The position numbers were made by a program, and so were the translations under genes. Below are positions 34,706 through 42,548 of a DNA stretch of 64,000 nucleotides, piece by piece. The stretch is from Lysobacteraceae bacterium NML03-0222 (GTDB lineage Bacteria; Pseudomonadota; Gammaproteobacteria; Xanthomonadales; Xanthomonadaceae), in contig NWQM01000010.1 of NCBI GenBank assembly GCA_002798195.1, positions 1-64,000 on the forward strand, in the 5' to 3' direction. The notes under the pieces were generated by a model. It had not been told where the DNA came from. It saw nothing but the letters and a program-made list of their open reading frames with translations, and did not search any database. Position 1 is the stretch's first letter. Each line of letters opens with the position of its first letter.

Positions 34706-35137
34706 GTGGCAAACCGGATTGAGCGCAGCGCCCTGGTCAAACGCCCGGCCGAAGCGATGTATGCACTGGTGGTGGATGTCGAAGCCTACCCGCGCCGTTT
34801 TGGCTGGTGTCAGGCCGCGCAGGTGTTGGAGCGTGAGGAGAACCGCATGAAAGCCCGGCTGGATATTGGCCTGGCGGGATTCAAAACCTGGTTCATGACC
34901 GAAAACCGCATGCAGCCGGGAGAGTGGATGGACATGCAGCTGGCTGATGGGCCGTTCAAATCCCTTCATGGGCGCTGGGAGTTCAAGGCGCTTGCTGCCG
35001 ATGCCTGCAAAGTCTCGCTGCTGCTGGAATTCGAGCCTGCCTCCAGCCTGCTGGGGCCGGCATTGAAACTGGGCATGAAAGGACTGGCCGACCGCATGGT
35101 GGATGATTTCGTGCGCGCTGCCACGACCGCCGCATGA
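34706..35137 (+). CDS. ratA: RatA family protein (START-like, ubiquinone-binding/toxin family)
   Basis: A 143-residue SRPBCC/START-like domain protein. E. coli RatA was described as an inhibitor of 70S ribosome association; relatives (Coq10) bind ubiquinone. RIERSALVKRPAEAMYALVVDVEAYPRRFGWC matches the family opening (written here in parts: RIERSALVKRP and VEAYPRRFGWC), and FKSLHGRWEFKAL and GLADRMVDDFVRAA are also typical. I take the GTG at 34706, which has GAGG eight bases upstream. Its stop overlaps rnfH (ATGA). It is divergent from smpB. Confidence 0.88.
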   Translation: MANRIERSALVKRPAEAMYALVVDVEAYPRRFGWCQAAQVLEREENRMKARLDIGLAGFKTWFMTENRMQPGEWMDMQLADGPFKSLHGRWEFKALAADACKVSLLLEFEPASSLLGPALKLGMKGLADRMVDDFVRAATTAA

Positions 35138-35424
35138 AGATTGAAATGCTCGCAGTATGGCCAGAGCGTGTGCAAAGCCAGACGCTGACGCTTGCGGACG
35201 GCGCCACAGTGGCCGATGCGCTGGCGGCATCGACTCTGGCCCGTGATTTCCCACTGGCCGGGATGGCGATATTCGGCAAGCGCGTGACTGAAACCACCGT
35301 ACTGCACGAGGGCGATCGCCTGGAGCTGCTGCGCGCATTGCTGGCCGATCCCAAACAAAGCCGCCGTAAACGCGCCGAAGCCGCACAGGCGGAAAAAACA
35401 GCGAAGAACAAAGACCGTAGATAA
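35134..35424 (+). CDS. rnfH: RnfH family ubiquitin-fold protein
   Basis: A 96-residue beta-grasp protein (MKIEMLAVWPERVQSQTLTL, VADALAASTL, MAIFGKRVTETTVLHEGDRL) with a charged C-terminal tail. It is usually paired with ratA, as here, with four-base overlap. Its biochemical role is not settled despite the Rnf name. It is the last chromosomal gene before the CRISPR island. Confidence 0.88.
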   Translation: MKIEMLAVWPERVQSQTLTLADGATVADALAASTLARDFPLAGMAIFGKRVTETTVLHEGDRLELLRALLADPKQSRRKRAEAAQAEKTAKNKDRR

Positions 35425-35574
35425 ATCTGTACACCCTCCCCACACCCGCCGCCCTGCGGCGCGTATTATGCTGGAGATTCCGAATCCAAAGACGCGTTAC
35501 CGCGCAATATAGAGGCGGCAGCTGGCTTCTCCTTGTACAAAAGCAACGCAAGTCTCATTTTGTAAAACCTGCCC
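35425..35574. other. Left junction of the CRISPR island
   Basis: No gene is supported here. All three forward frames show short open stretches without a recognisable product. It separates rnfH from the Cas3 remnant and probably contains the recombination joint. I see no obvious direct repeat shared with the right end near 51.3 kb. Confidence 0.4.
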
Positions 35575-35760
35575 TTGGCATTTCATCTGAAGTATTGGAT
35601 AAAGGAGATAAGGACAATCAGGCAGGGGAAGCACTTGGGGACGCTCTACTACGCACATTCGGCAGAAAATCTGCCCGAATCACACTGGCAAACTTTGTCA
35701 ATCCATCTTGTGCAAGTCGGCGAAATGGCCGCAGGGTTTGCCGCTTTTGGGGAAACTTAA
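35575..35760 (+). pseudogene. Remnant of a second cas3 gene (HD-domain N-terminus)
   Basis: The frame encodes LYYAHSAENLPESHWQTLSI followed by HLVQVGEMAAGFAAFGE and then a stop. This is the opening of a type I-C Cas3 HD domain (AHS...W..L..H...V..LAA.FA..FG). The intact cas3 starts at the next base with its own, divergent copy of this segment (FIAHVRRSDNTPQSVATHL). The fragment lacks the HD dyad and everything after it and has no credible start of its own (TTG at 35575). It is best read as a leftover from an older or recombined I-C locus. Confidence 0.6.
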
Positions 35761-38262
35761 ATGATGACAAGGGATATGAAGTCAACTAGTGGATCCAAGG
35801 CATTCATTGCCCACGTCCGTCGTTCCGATAATACGCCTCAATCTGTGGCTACCCATCTTACCGAAACTGCTGCCATTGCCAAATTGCTGGCTGCCAAGCT
35901 GGGCTTGGATTTGGCCGGTGAGCTGCTGGGGTTGATGCATGATTTCGGAAAGTACTCAGAAGCGTTTCAGGAGTACATTAAAGCCGTAACCGGCTTCAAT
36001 CCCGATGCGGACTTGGACGACATTTTGCCCGGAGGTAGCAAAATTGATCATTCCAGCGCCGGTGCGCAATGGGTATATCGGCGCTTGCAGGCTTTGGCGG
36101 ACAAGGGTTCGGAGCTGTGCGGGCAGATGTTGGGGCTGTGTATTGCTTCGCATCACGGTGCGGGATTGATTGATTGTTTGGATCCTGAAGAAGGTGAAGC
36201 GGTATGGCAAAAGCGTTTGGTAGATAAGAAGGATGCGTTAACGCATTTGAGCGAGTGCGAGCGCAATGCTGATACTGTCATCGTGCAACGTGCGAATGCG
36301 TTGGCAGGTAAAGACCTGCTGGCACAAATGCTGTTACTGCTGAAATCGGTATTGAGAACCCCCGAGATCAGTCATCAGGTAAAGGAATTTTACCTGGGCT
36401 GCTTTACCCGTTTTCTGTTCAGCTGCCTGATTGATGCAGACCGTATCAATAGTTCAGATTTCGAGCGGGAAAACCAAAAATCCTTGCGGCGTTTCACAAA
36501 AAAAACCGATTGGCAAGATGCGCTTGATAAGCTGGAGGCGCATTTGTCTCAGTTTGAAATCCGTTATCGGATTGATCAAATCCGTCGCGATATTTCTGCT
36601 GCCTGTCTGAACAGGGCGGAAGATGTGCAGGGCATTTATACCCTGACCGTACCGACAGGCGGCGGTAAAACGCTGGCAAGCCTACGTTATGCGTTGCATC
36701 ATGCCAAAAAGCATGATCTCGACCGCATCATCTACATCATTCCTTATACCTCGATCATCGATCAGAATGCTAAAGCCGTGCGTGACATTCTGGGCGATGA
36801 GTGGGTGCTTGAGCACCATTCCAATCTCGATCCCGAACAACAAACTTGGCAAAATAAGCTGCTGTCTGAAAACTGGGACAAGCCGATTGTCTTTACCACC
36901 ATGGTGCAGTTTCTCGATGCTTGGTTCGGCGGCGGTACGCGCGGGGCGAGGCACATTCACCCGATGATACGTAGTGTGCTGATTTTCGATGAAATACAAA
37001 CGCTGCCGGTGAAATGCGTGCATCTGTTTTGCAATGTGCTGAATTGGCTCACGCAATATGGTAAATCCAGTGCGATATTGTGCACAGCCACTCAGCCTTT
37101 ATTGGCTAATCAAGCGCTTGATAATTTCCCAATGGGTGTTCGTGATAAGGTCGCGGAGCGTGGCTTGTTGCAGCTGGCTGAGCATGCGGAAATTATGGGT
37201 AATGAGCAAGCCAAGAAAGATTTGTTTGATGCATTGTCCAGAACCACCATTCGTTTTAATGAAAAATCGGACGGTTGGTCTGTAAAGGAAGCAGGCGATT
37301 TTTTGCTGGAGCAGTTTCGGGAGACATCCAGCTGCTTGTTTATCGTCAATACCAAAGGCTGGGCGCAACAGCTTTATCAATATTGCCAAGCGCAGAATGT
37401 GCCCAAAGAAGCGCTATTCCATCTCAGCACCCATCAGTGTCCGGCACATCGCAAAGTCTTATTGGCGTGGATCAAAAGACGCTTGAGCAGAGGGCTGCCC
37501 GTGATCTGTATCAGCACGCAGTTGATTGAGGCGGGGGTCGATATTTCCTTTGCGTGTGTGATTCGCGCTTTGGCGGGGCTGGACAGCATTGCGCAAGCGG
37601 CTGGGCGCTGCAATCGCCATGGCGAACGCGAAAAAGGCATGGTGTGGGTATTGAATTTGCAAAACGAACCGCTGCACATGCTGCCGGATATTGCCCAAGG
37701 GCAACAGCAGGCGGCGCGGGTGTTTCGCGAATTTGCCGGCCAAGATATCTTGCAGCCGGATGCCATGAAACGCTATTTCGAGTATTACTTTTATCCGCGT
37801 CATACAGAAATGGTGTACGACATCAAAAACAGCCATTCAGGTAGCCTGCTGGATTGGCTGAGTGACAATCACTGTAACGCTTATGGCGGAAAAAATAATG
37901 TGCGTCGACGAGAAAAGCAGTTTCCTCTATTGATGCAGTCTTTCAAAAGCGCCGGGCAGGCGTTTCAAGCCATTGATGCGCCAACCCAAGCCTTGATTGT
38001 GCCTTATGGCGGCAAGGGACGGCGCTTGATTGCAAAATTGTGCGGCGAATATGAGCCAAAGGCTTTTTATGACTATCTGCGCCAAGCACAGCAATATAGT
38101 GTGAATGTTTTTCCTCATATTTGGCGCAAGCTGGAAGGGCAGCAGGCCATACGGGAAGTGATCGCCGGAACAGGGATTTATTATTTGAATGAGCGTTACT
38201 ATAGCGCCGAATATGGTTTATCGACAAACGAAACCAGCGAGATGGTTTTCTACAACTTATGA
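35761..38262 (+). CDS. cas3: CRISPR-associated helicase/nuclease Cas3 (type I-C)
   Basis: The effector that degrades DNA after Cascade binding. The N-terminal HD nuclease has His32 (VATHLTETAA), His60-Asp61 (LMHDFGKYS) and His131-His132 (IASHHGAG). The helicase has Walker A TVPTGGGKT at about 297-304, motif II FDEIQ at about 410 (DEIQ rather than DEAD), TATQPLL, and motif VI QAAGRCNRHGE at about 611. The length of 833 aa is usual. An exact Eikenella-type uptake sequence lies at 37836-37847. The start could also be 35776; 35761 has GGGG upstream. It leads the operon; cas5c begins nine bases on. Confidence 0.95.
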   Translation: MMTRDMKSTSGSKAFIAHVRRSDNTPQSVATHLTETAAIAKLLAAKLGLDLAGELLGLMHDFGKYSEAFQEYIKAVTGFNPDADLDDILPGGSKIDHSSAGAQWVYRRLQALADKGSELCGQMLGLCIASHHGAGLIDCLDPEEGEAVWQKRLVDKKDALTHLSECERNADTVIVQRANALAGKDLLAQMLLLLKSVLRTPEISHQVKEFYLGCFTRFLFSCLIDADRINSSDFERENQKSLRRFTKKTDWQDALDKLEAHLSQFEIRYRIDQIRRDISAACLNRAEDVQGIYTLTVPTGGGKTLASLRYALHHAKKHDLDRIIYIIPYTSIIDQNAKAVRDILGDEWVLEHHSNLDPEQQTWQNKLLSENWDKPIVFTTMVQFLDAWFGGGTRGARHIHPMIRSVLIFDEIQTLPVKCVHLFCNVLNWLTQYGKSSAILCTATQPLLANQALDNFPMGVRDKVAERGLLQLAEHAEIMGNEQAKKDLFDALSRTTIRFNEKSDGWSVKEAGDFLLEQFRETSSCLFIVNTKGWAQQLYQYCQAQNVPKEALFHLSTHQCPAHRKVLLAWIKRRLSRGLPVICISTQLIEAGVDISFACVIRALAGLDSIAQAAGRCNRHGEREKGMVWVLNLQNEPLHMLPDIAQGQQQAARVFREFAGQDILQPDAMKRYFEYYFYPRHTEMVYDIKNSHSGSLLDWLSDNHCNAYGGKNNVRRREKQFPLLMQSFKSAGQAFQAIDAPTQALIVPYGGKGRRLIAKLCGEYEPKAFYDYLRQAQQYSVNVFPHIWRKLEGQQAIREVIAGTGIYYLNERYYSAEYGLSTNETSEMVFYNL
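37836..37847 (-). repeat. Eikenella-type DNA uptake sequence (in cas3)
   Basis: TTCAGGTAGCCT is the exact complement of AGGCTACCTGAA, the dialect described for Eikenella. Confidence 0.75.
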
Positions 38263-38270
38263 GGAGAGGT

Positions 38271-39026
38271 ATGAGCAACAAGAATGCATTTCGTAGTGAG
38301 CCTTTCTGTTTCCGCGTTTGGGGGCGGCAGGCGCTGTTTACCGACCCAGTGACCAAAATCGGCGGCGAAAAATTCAGTTACCAAGTGCCGACTTACGAAG
38401 CCATTAAAGGCATAGTCAAAAGCATTTACTGGAAGCCCACCTTGATTTGGCATATCGACCGCATCCGCGTGATGAAGCCTATCCGCACATATAGCAAATC
38501 CACCAAGCCTTTGGATTGGAACGGCGGCAATACGCTGGCGATTTACACCTTTTTGCAAGACGTGGAATATCAGGTGGAAGCGCATTTTGAGTGGAATGAA
38601 AACTGGCCGGAATTGGCGCAAGACCGTGTGGCGGGCAAACATATGGCGATTGCCAAGCGTATGCTGGATCGCGGCGGGCGGCAGGATATTTTCCTTGGCA
38701 CGCGCGACTGCCAGGGCTATGTAGAGCCATGCGAATTCGGCAGCCTAGGCCGGGACGGCAAAGCAGGCTTTTATGATGAAATAGACAATCTTGATTTCGG
38801 CTTGATGTTCCACAGCTTCGGCTATCCCGAAGAAACCGGCAATCATGAATTGGTGAACCGCTTTTGGCGCGCCCAAATGCAAAATGGGGAAATTGTCTTT
38901 CCAAGCGTGAATGATACGGAAAAACTTAAAACCCGCTTTATTCGCGCCATGAAACCGGAAAAGCCGTTCAAGCGCGGTGAGAATCTGAAGCCTGTCGAGG
39001 ACGAAGCCGAGGAGTTGGGATTATGA
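38271..39026 (+). CDS. cas5: Cas5c, pre-crRNA endoribonuclease of type I-C
   Basis: In type I-C systems Cas5 replaces Cas6: it cuts the repeat at the base of its hairpin and stays on the 5' handle. The 251-residue protein starts with the RAMP-type strand FRSEPFCFRVWGRQALFTDP and has the conserved SYQVPTYEAIKGIVKSIYWKP helix carrying the likely catalytic Tyr/Lys, then GTRDCQGYVEPCEF. The ATG at 38271 follows a perfect AGGAGAGG site. Its stop overlaps cas8c by four bases. Confidence 0.94.
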   Translation: MSNKNAFRSEPFCFRVWGRQALFTDPVTKIGGEKFSYQVPTYEAIKGIVKSIYWKPTLIWHIDRIRVMKPIRTYSKSTKPLDWNGGNTLAIYTFLQDVEYQVEAHFEWNENWPELAQDRVAGKHMAIAKRMLDRGGRQDIFLGTRDCQGYVEPCEFGSLGRDGKAGFYDEIDNLDFGLMFHSFGYPEETGNHELVNRFWRAQMQNGEIVFPSVNDTEKLKTRFIRAMKPEKPFKRGENLKPVEDEAEELGL

Positions 39027-41035
39027 GTTGGATGCAGAAGCTGTATCGGACGTATGAATCTGTCAAAGAAAAAGGGCTTGGCGAAGAAGGTGAGCCGTTG
39101 ACCCCGATTGGGCATACGCTGCAAACAGCTCATATTGTGGTGGTGTTGAACGGTGCGGGTGAATTTCAGACGGCGCGAGTCATGCCGCCGAAAACAACGA
39201 TTATGCTGCCGGCGACGGAAGCGTCTGAAAGCCGTACCAGCGGCGAAGCGCCGCATCCGTTGGCCGATAAAATCCAGTATGTCGCCAAAGATTATGCTGA
39301 CTATGGGGGAGAGAAGAAAGCCTACTTTGATGGCTACCTGAAACAATTGCAATCATGGTGCGATTCTCCATTTGCCCATCCCAAAGTTAAAGCGGTATTG
39401 GATTATGTGAAAAAAGGCAAGCTGGTGGCCGATTTGGTTCAGACAGGCATTTTGCCGCTGGATGAAAACGGCAAAGTGGCCGGCAAATGGGAACAAGAAG
39501 GCGAAGCACCGCCGATTTTTTCCGTTTTGCCCAAGACCAAAGGCGAGATGGAATTCGGCTCGGCTTTGGTTTGCTGGTGTGTAGAAATTTCGGGTGATGT
39601 GCGCAATGAAACGTGGATGGATAAAACGGTTCAGCAATCTTGGATCGACTATGCGGCCAGCAGTGCCGAAGCAAAAGGCTTTTGCTTGGTTCAGGGCGAA
39701 GAAGCAGTCATTTCCGAGATGCATCCTGCCAAACTGCGCCACACCGGCGATAAGGCCAAACTGATTTCTTCCAATGACACCGCCGGTTACACCTTCCGCG
39801 GCCGCTTTATCGATGCGCAAGAAGCCGCCAGTATCTCGGCAGACGTTTCCGCCAAGGCGCACAGTGCCCTGCGCTGGCTGATTGCCCGTCAAGGTATCCG
39901 CAACGGCGACCAAGTGGCCGTTGCTTGGGCGATTGGCGCCGAAGCTCTGCCTTCGCCCCTGCAAGACAACTATGACTATCTGGATGACGATGCGGACGAT
40001 GGCCAATCCGTTGAAGCAGCGTCCGACGGCCAAAAGAGCAGCAAAAACTGGTCGGAGAATATCGGGTGGGCGGCTGCCGCCATCATCAAAAAGAAGCTGC
40101 ACGGCTATCGCGCGAAACTGAATGATCATCAACAGATTTCCCTGCTGATGCTGGACTCGGCCACGCCCGGCCGCATGGCGCTTACTTATTATCAGGAATT
40201 TCTGCCCGACGATTATTTCGCCAATCTCGATGCCTGGGTGGACGATTTTTCCTGGTATCAGCGTTACAGTCGCGAAACCAAAGAAGGCAAAAAAACCGTC
40301 AAACGCACGATTTGGCCGTGCCTTCCTCCGTCGCCTTATGCCATTTACGAAACCATTTACGGCAAAGCCGCGGATAAGGACGGCAAAATCAAAAGGCAGC
40401 TTTACGCCCGTTTGCTGCCGGTGATTGCGGGCGGGCAAACGGTTCCGATGCCAGATGATCTGGTGAGGCAAAGCTTTCAGGTAGCCTGCCAGCCCAGCGG
40501 ATACGAGCATTGGGAATGGGAGCGCAATATCGGCGTCGCCTGCGCCTTATATAAAGGTTGGCGCGCCCGTCATTATGATTCATCACAAAAGAGGGCTTAC
40601 TCCATGGATTTAGATATTGAAAACCGCTCGCGCGATTATTTGTTCGGCAGGCTGTTGGCGGTTGCGGAAAAATTGGAAAGCACCGCGTTGCGAATTGCCG
40701 ATGAAGACCGTGCCACCACAGCAGAGCGCTATATGCAGCGTTTTGTGGTGCGTCCGCTCAGCACCTGGCTGCAAATTGAGGCAAATCTGACCAAGTCCTA
40801 TAAAGACCGCCTGCGCAATAACCGCTACATGGGCTTTCTGCGCAATCGTGAAAAAGAAATCGACGAAATCATGTTTGCGCTAAATGAATTGAGAGATAAA
40901 ACCGGCTGTTCGTTGGATGCCCAGTTGGACGGCGAATTCTTATTGGGCTATCACAGCCAAAAAATGGCTTATCGCAATCAATCCAATGCCCAAGCGCAGC
41001 CCGATACGCAAAATGCTGAAACTGAAAACAACTGA
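39023..41035 (+). CDS. cas8c: Cas8c, large subunit of type I-C Cascade
   Basis: The PAM-recognising large subunit (Csd1 family). It is 670 aa, with the typical opening MSWMQKLYRTYESV and later SLLMLDSATPGRMALTYYQE and EHWEWERNIGVACALYKG. An internal in-frame start produces the small subunit Cas11c (separate entry). It carries an exact Eikenella-type uptake sequence at 40476-40487, an 11/12 match at 39331-39342, and a GCCGTCTGAA 10-mer (minus strand) at 39165-39174. It overlaps cas5c (ATGA) and is followed by cas7 after 19 bases. Confidence 0.94.
   Translation: MSWMQKLYRTYESVKEKGLGEEGEPLTPIGHTLQTAHIVVVLNGAGEFQTARVMPPKTTIMLPATEASESRTSGEAPHPLADKIQYVAKDYADYGGEKKAYFDGYLKQLQSWCDSPFAHPKVKAVLDYVKKGKLVADLVQTGILPLDENGKVAGKWEQEGEAPPIFSVLPKTKGEMEFGSALVCWCVEISGDVRNETWMDKTVQQSWIDYAASSAEAKGFCLVQGEEAVISEMHPAKLRHTGDKAKLISSNDTAGYTFRGRFIDAQEAASISADVSAKAHSALRWLIARQGIRNGDQVAVAWAIGAEALPSPLQDNYDYLDDDADDGQSVEAASDGQKSSKNWSENIGWAAAAIIKKKLHGYRAKLNDHQQISLLMLDSATPGRMALTYYQEFLPDDYFANLDAWVDDFSWYQRYSRETKEGKKTVKRTIWPCLPPSPYAIYETIYGKAADKDGKIKRQLYARLLPVIAGGQTVPMPDDLVRQSFQVACQPSGYEHWEWERNIGVACALYKGWRARHYDSSQKRAYSMDLDIENRSRDYLFGRLLAVAEKLESTALRIADEDRATTAERYMQRFVVRPLSTWLQIEANLTKSYKDRLRNNRYMGFLRNREKEIDEIMFALNELRDKTGCSLDAQLDGEFLLGYHSQKMAYRNQSNAQAQPDTQNAETENN
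39165..39174 (-). repeat. 10-mer core DUS (in cas8c)
   Basis: TTCAGACGGC is the complement of GCCGTCTGAA, the classic 10-base neisserial uptake core. The flanking bases do not extend to a full 12-mer. Confidence 0.5.
39331..39342 (+). repeat. Near-match Eikenella-type DUS (11/12, in cas8c)
   Basis: TGGCTACCTGAA differs from AGGCTACCTGAA only at the first base. Confidence 0.45.
40476..40487 (-). repeat. Eikenella-type DNA uptake sequence (in cas8c)
   Basis: An exact TTCAGGTAGCCT within the cas8c reading frame. Confidence 0.75.
40604..41035 (+). CDS. cas11: Cas11c small subunit, internal start within cas8c
   Basis: Type I-C Cascade is known to contain a Cas11 translated from an internal start of cas8c. 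Here an in-frame ATG at 40604 (MDLDIENRSRDYLFGRLLAV) has GAGGG at 40591-40595, eight bases upstream. It would give a 143-residue, mainly helical protein (YMQRFVVRPLSTWLQIEANL, REKEIDEIMFALNELRDK), the expected size and character. Two copies would line the crRNA backbone. The assignment rests on position, ribosome-binding site and family knowledge. Confidence 0.7.
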   Translation: MDLDIENRSRDYLFGRLLAVAEKLESTALRIADEDRATTAERYMQRFVVRPLSTWLQIEANLTKSYKDRLRNNRYMGFLRNREKEIDEIMFALNELRDKTGCSLDAQLDGEFLLGYHSQKMAYRNQSNAQAQPDTQNAETENN

Positions 41036-41054
41036 AACCTTTGGAGAAAATAAC

Positions 41055-41897
41055 ATGTCTTTAAGCAAAAAAATCGACTTCGCCCTGATTATCAGCGTAC
41101 AAAACGCCAACCCCAACGGCGACCCTTTGAATGGCAACCGCCCGCGTGCCGATTTTTCCGGTTTTGGCGAAATGACCGACGTTTGCCTGAAACGCAAAAT
41201 CCGCGACCGTTTGCAGGATGCAGGAGAAAGCATTTTCGTACAGTCCGACGAAAAGAAAACCGACGGCATGACCAGTTTGGCCAACCGCGCCAAAGACAAA
41301 GATGTCGGTTTGGGCGCAGACGCATTCAACGCCAAAAAAGCCAATAAAGACGACACCGCCAAAAAAGCCTGTGAAAAATGGCTGGACGTGCGTAGCTTCG
41401 GTCAAGTGTTTGCCTTCGGTAAAAGCGACGATGCTTCCGGCGTATCCATTGCCGTTCGCGGCCCGGTCACCATTCAGTCCGCCTTCAGCGTTGACCCGGT
41501 CAGCATTACCAGCACCCAAATTACCAAAAGCGTGAGCGGAGAAGGCGACGGCAGCAAACGCGGCTCCGACACCATGGGTATGAAACACCGCGTAGACAAG
41601 GGCATTTACGTTGCCTACGGCGCCATGTCGCCACAGCTTGCCGAGCGCACTGGCTTTTCCGATGCCGATGCAGAGAAAATCAAAATCGTGCTGACCAAGC
41701 TTTTTGAAGGCGATGCCTCCTCTGCCCGCCCGGAAGGCAGCATGCAGGTGCTGAAGCTGATTTGGTGGGAGCACAACTGCAAATCCGGCCAGTATTCATC
41801 CGCCAAAGTACACGGCAGCCTCAAAGTGCATTCAGACGGCAGTTATGAGCTGAATAATCTTGAAGGCTTACAACCCGAAATCATCGACGGCTTCTAA
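41055..41897 (+). CDS. cas7: Cas7 (Csd2), backbone subunit of type I-C Cascade
   Basis: The RAMP-fold protein that polymerises along the crRNA. It is 280 aa with the family opening KIDFALIISVQNANPNGDPL followed by NGNRPRAD, then WLDVRSFGQVFAFG, SIAVRGPVTIQSAFSVDPVS and MGMKHRVDKGIYVAYG. A GGAGA site precedes the ATG at 41055. Near its end, TTCAGACGGCA at 41831-41841 is an 11/12 match to the AT-type uptake sequence on the minus strand. It is three bases from cas4. Confidence 0.95.
   Translation: MSLSKKIDFALIISVQNANPNGDPLNGNRPRADFSGFGEMTDVCLKRKIRDRLQDAGESIFVQSDEKKTDGMTSLANRAKDKDVGLGADAFNAKKANKDDTAKKACEKWLDVRSFGQVFAFGKSDDASGVSIAVRGPVTIQSAFSVDPVSITSTQITKSVSGEGDGSKRGSDTMGMKHRVDKGIYVAYGAMSPQLAERTGFSDADAEKIKIVLTKLFEGDASSARPEGSMQVLKLIWWEHNCKSGQYSSAKVHGSLKVHSDGSYELNNLEGLQPEIIDGF
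41831..41841 (-). repeat. Near-match AT-DUS (11/12, in cas7)
   Basis: The complement reads TGCCGTCTGAA; only the leading A of ATGCCGTCTGAA is missing. Confidence 0.45.
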
Positions 41898-41900
41898 TCC

Positions 41901-42506
41901 ATGCGCTCCATCCCGCTCTCCGCCCTGCAACACTACGCCTTTTGCCCGCGCCAGTGTGCTTTGATTCATAACGAACAAGTATGGGCGGAGAACTATTTGA
42001 CCGCACAAGGCCGTGCGTTGCATGAGCGGGTGGACGGCGGCGAGCCGGAAACCCGCAAGGGCGTGCGCTTCGAGCGCAGCGTGCATGTGTCGGCGGAAAA
42101 ATTGGGTGTGCACGGCGTGTTGGATATGGTCGAGCGCGATATGCAAACAGGCCGTCTGAAACCCGTCGAATACAAACGCGGCAAACCCAAGCCCGAACCG
42201 TTCGACGAAATCCAGCTTTGTGCCCAAGCCCTGTGTTTGGAGGAAATGACCGGGCAAATAGTGGCTGAGGGCGCATTGTGGTATATGCAAACCCGGCACC
42301 GCGTACAGGTGGTGTTTTCAGACGGCCTCAGGGAGGAAACGCTGCATACCATCGCACAAGTGCGCGGGCTTTTGGAAAGCGGCATCACCCCGCCGCCGGA
42401 ATACGGCAAACGTTGTAAAGCCTGTTCGTTGATTGAGGTTTGTCAGCCGAAGTTGGTGGAGAAGGATAGGTCGGTGGGGTATGTGGCGGGGTTGTTTGGA
42501 ATTTAG
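41901..42506 (+). CDS. cas4: Cas4, RecB-like nuclease of the adaptation module
   Basis: It trims and orients prespacers so that spacers with the right PAM are inserted. The Fe-S cysteines are Cys15 or Cys19 near the N-terminus (FCPRQC) and Cys172, Cys175 and Cys181 at the end (CKACSLIEVC). The RecB nuclease core is visible as GVLDMVERD and KPVEYKRGKPK. The length is 201 aa. Two exact AG-type neisserial uptake sequences lie inside it. Normally cas1 follows directly; here a PIN-domain gene intervenes. Confidence 0.95.
   Translation: MRSIPLSALQHYAFCPRQCALIHNEQVWAENYLTAQGRALHERVDGGEPETRKGVRFERSVHVSAEKLGVHGVLDMVERDMQTGRLKPVEYKRGKPKPEPFDEIQLCAQALCLEEMTGQIVAEGALWYMQTRHRVQVVFSDGLREETLHTIAQVRGLLESGITPPPEYGKRCKACSLIEVCQPKLVEKDRSVGYVAGLFGI
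42149..42160 (+). repeat. AG-DUS (in cas4)
   Basis: AGGCCGTCTGAA, an exact 12-mer of the AG-DUS dialect of Neisseria. Confidence 0.75.
42317..42328 (-). repeat. AG-DUS (in cas4)
   Basis: TTCAGACGGCCT, the exact complement of AGGCCGTCTGAA. It forms an inverted pair with the copy at 42149-42160. Confidence 0.75.
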
Positions 42507-42548
42507 TATTGTATATTCACGCGGCTTATAAAATTTAAAGGAAAATGT

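Noticed and set aside
35595..35789. Open frame overlapping the cas3 remnant (DKGDKDNQAGEALGDALLRT)
   Set aside because: It competes with the frame that clearly matches a Cas3 HD domain. It resembles no family I recognise and lacks a good start.
35788..35799. ACTAGTGGATCC near the start of cas3, identical to a SpeI-BamHI polylinker segment of common cloning vectors
   Set aside because: Only 12 bases match, the surrounding bases are not vector-like, and the frame reads through normally, so chance is the simplest explanation.
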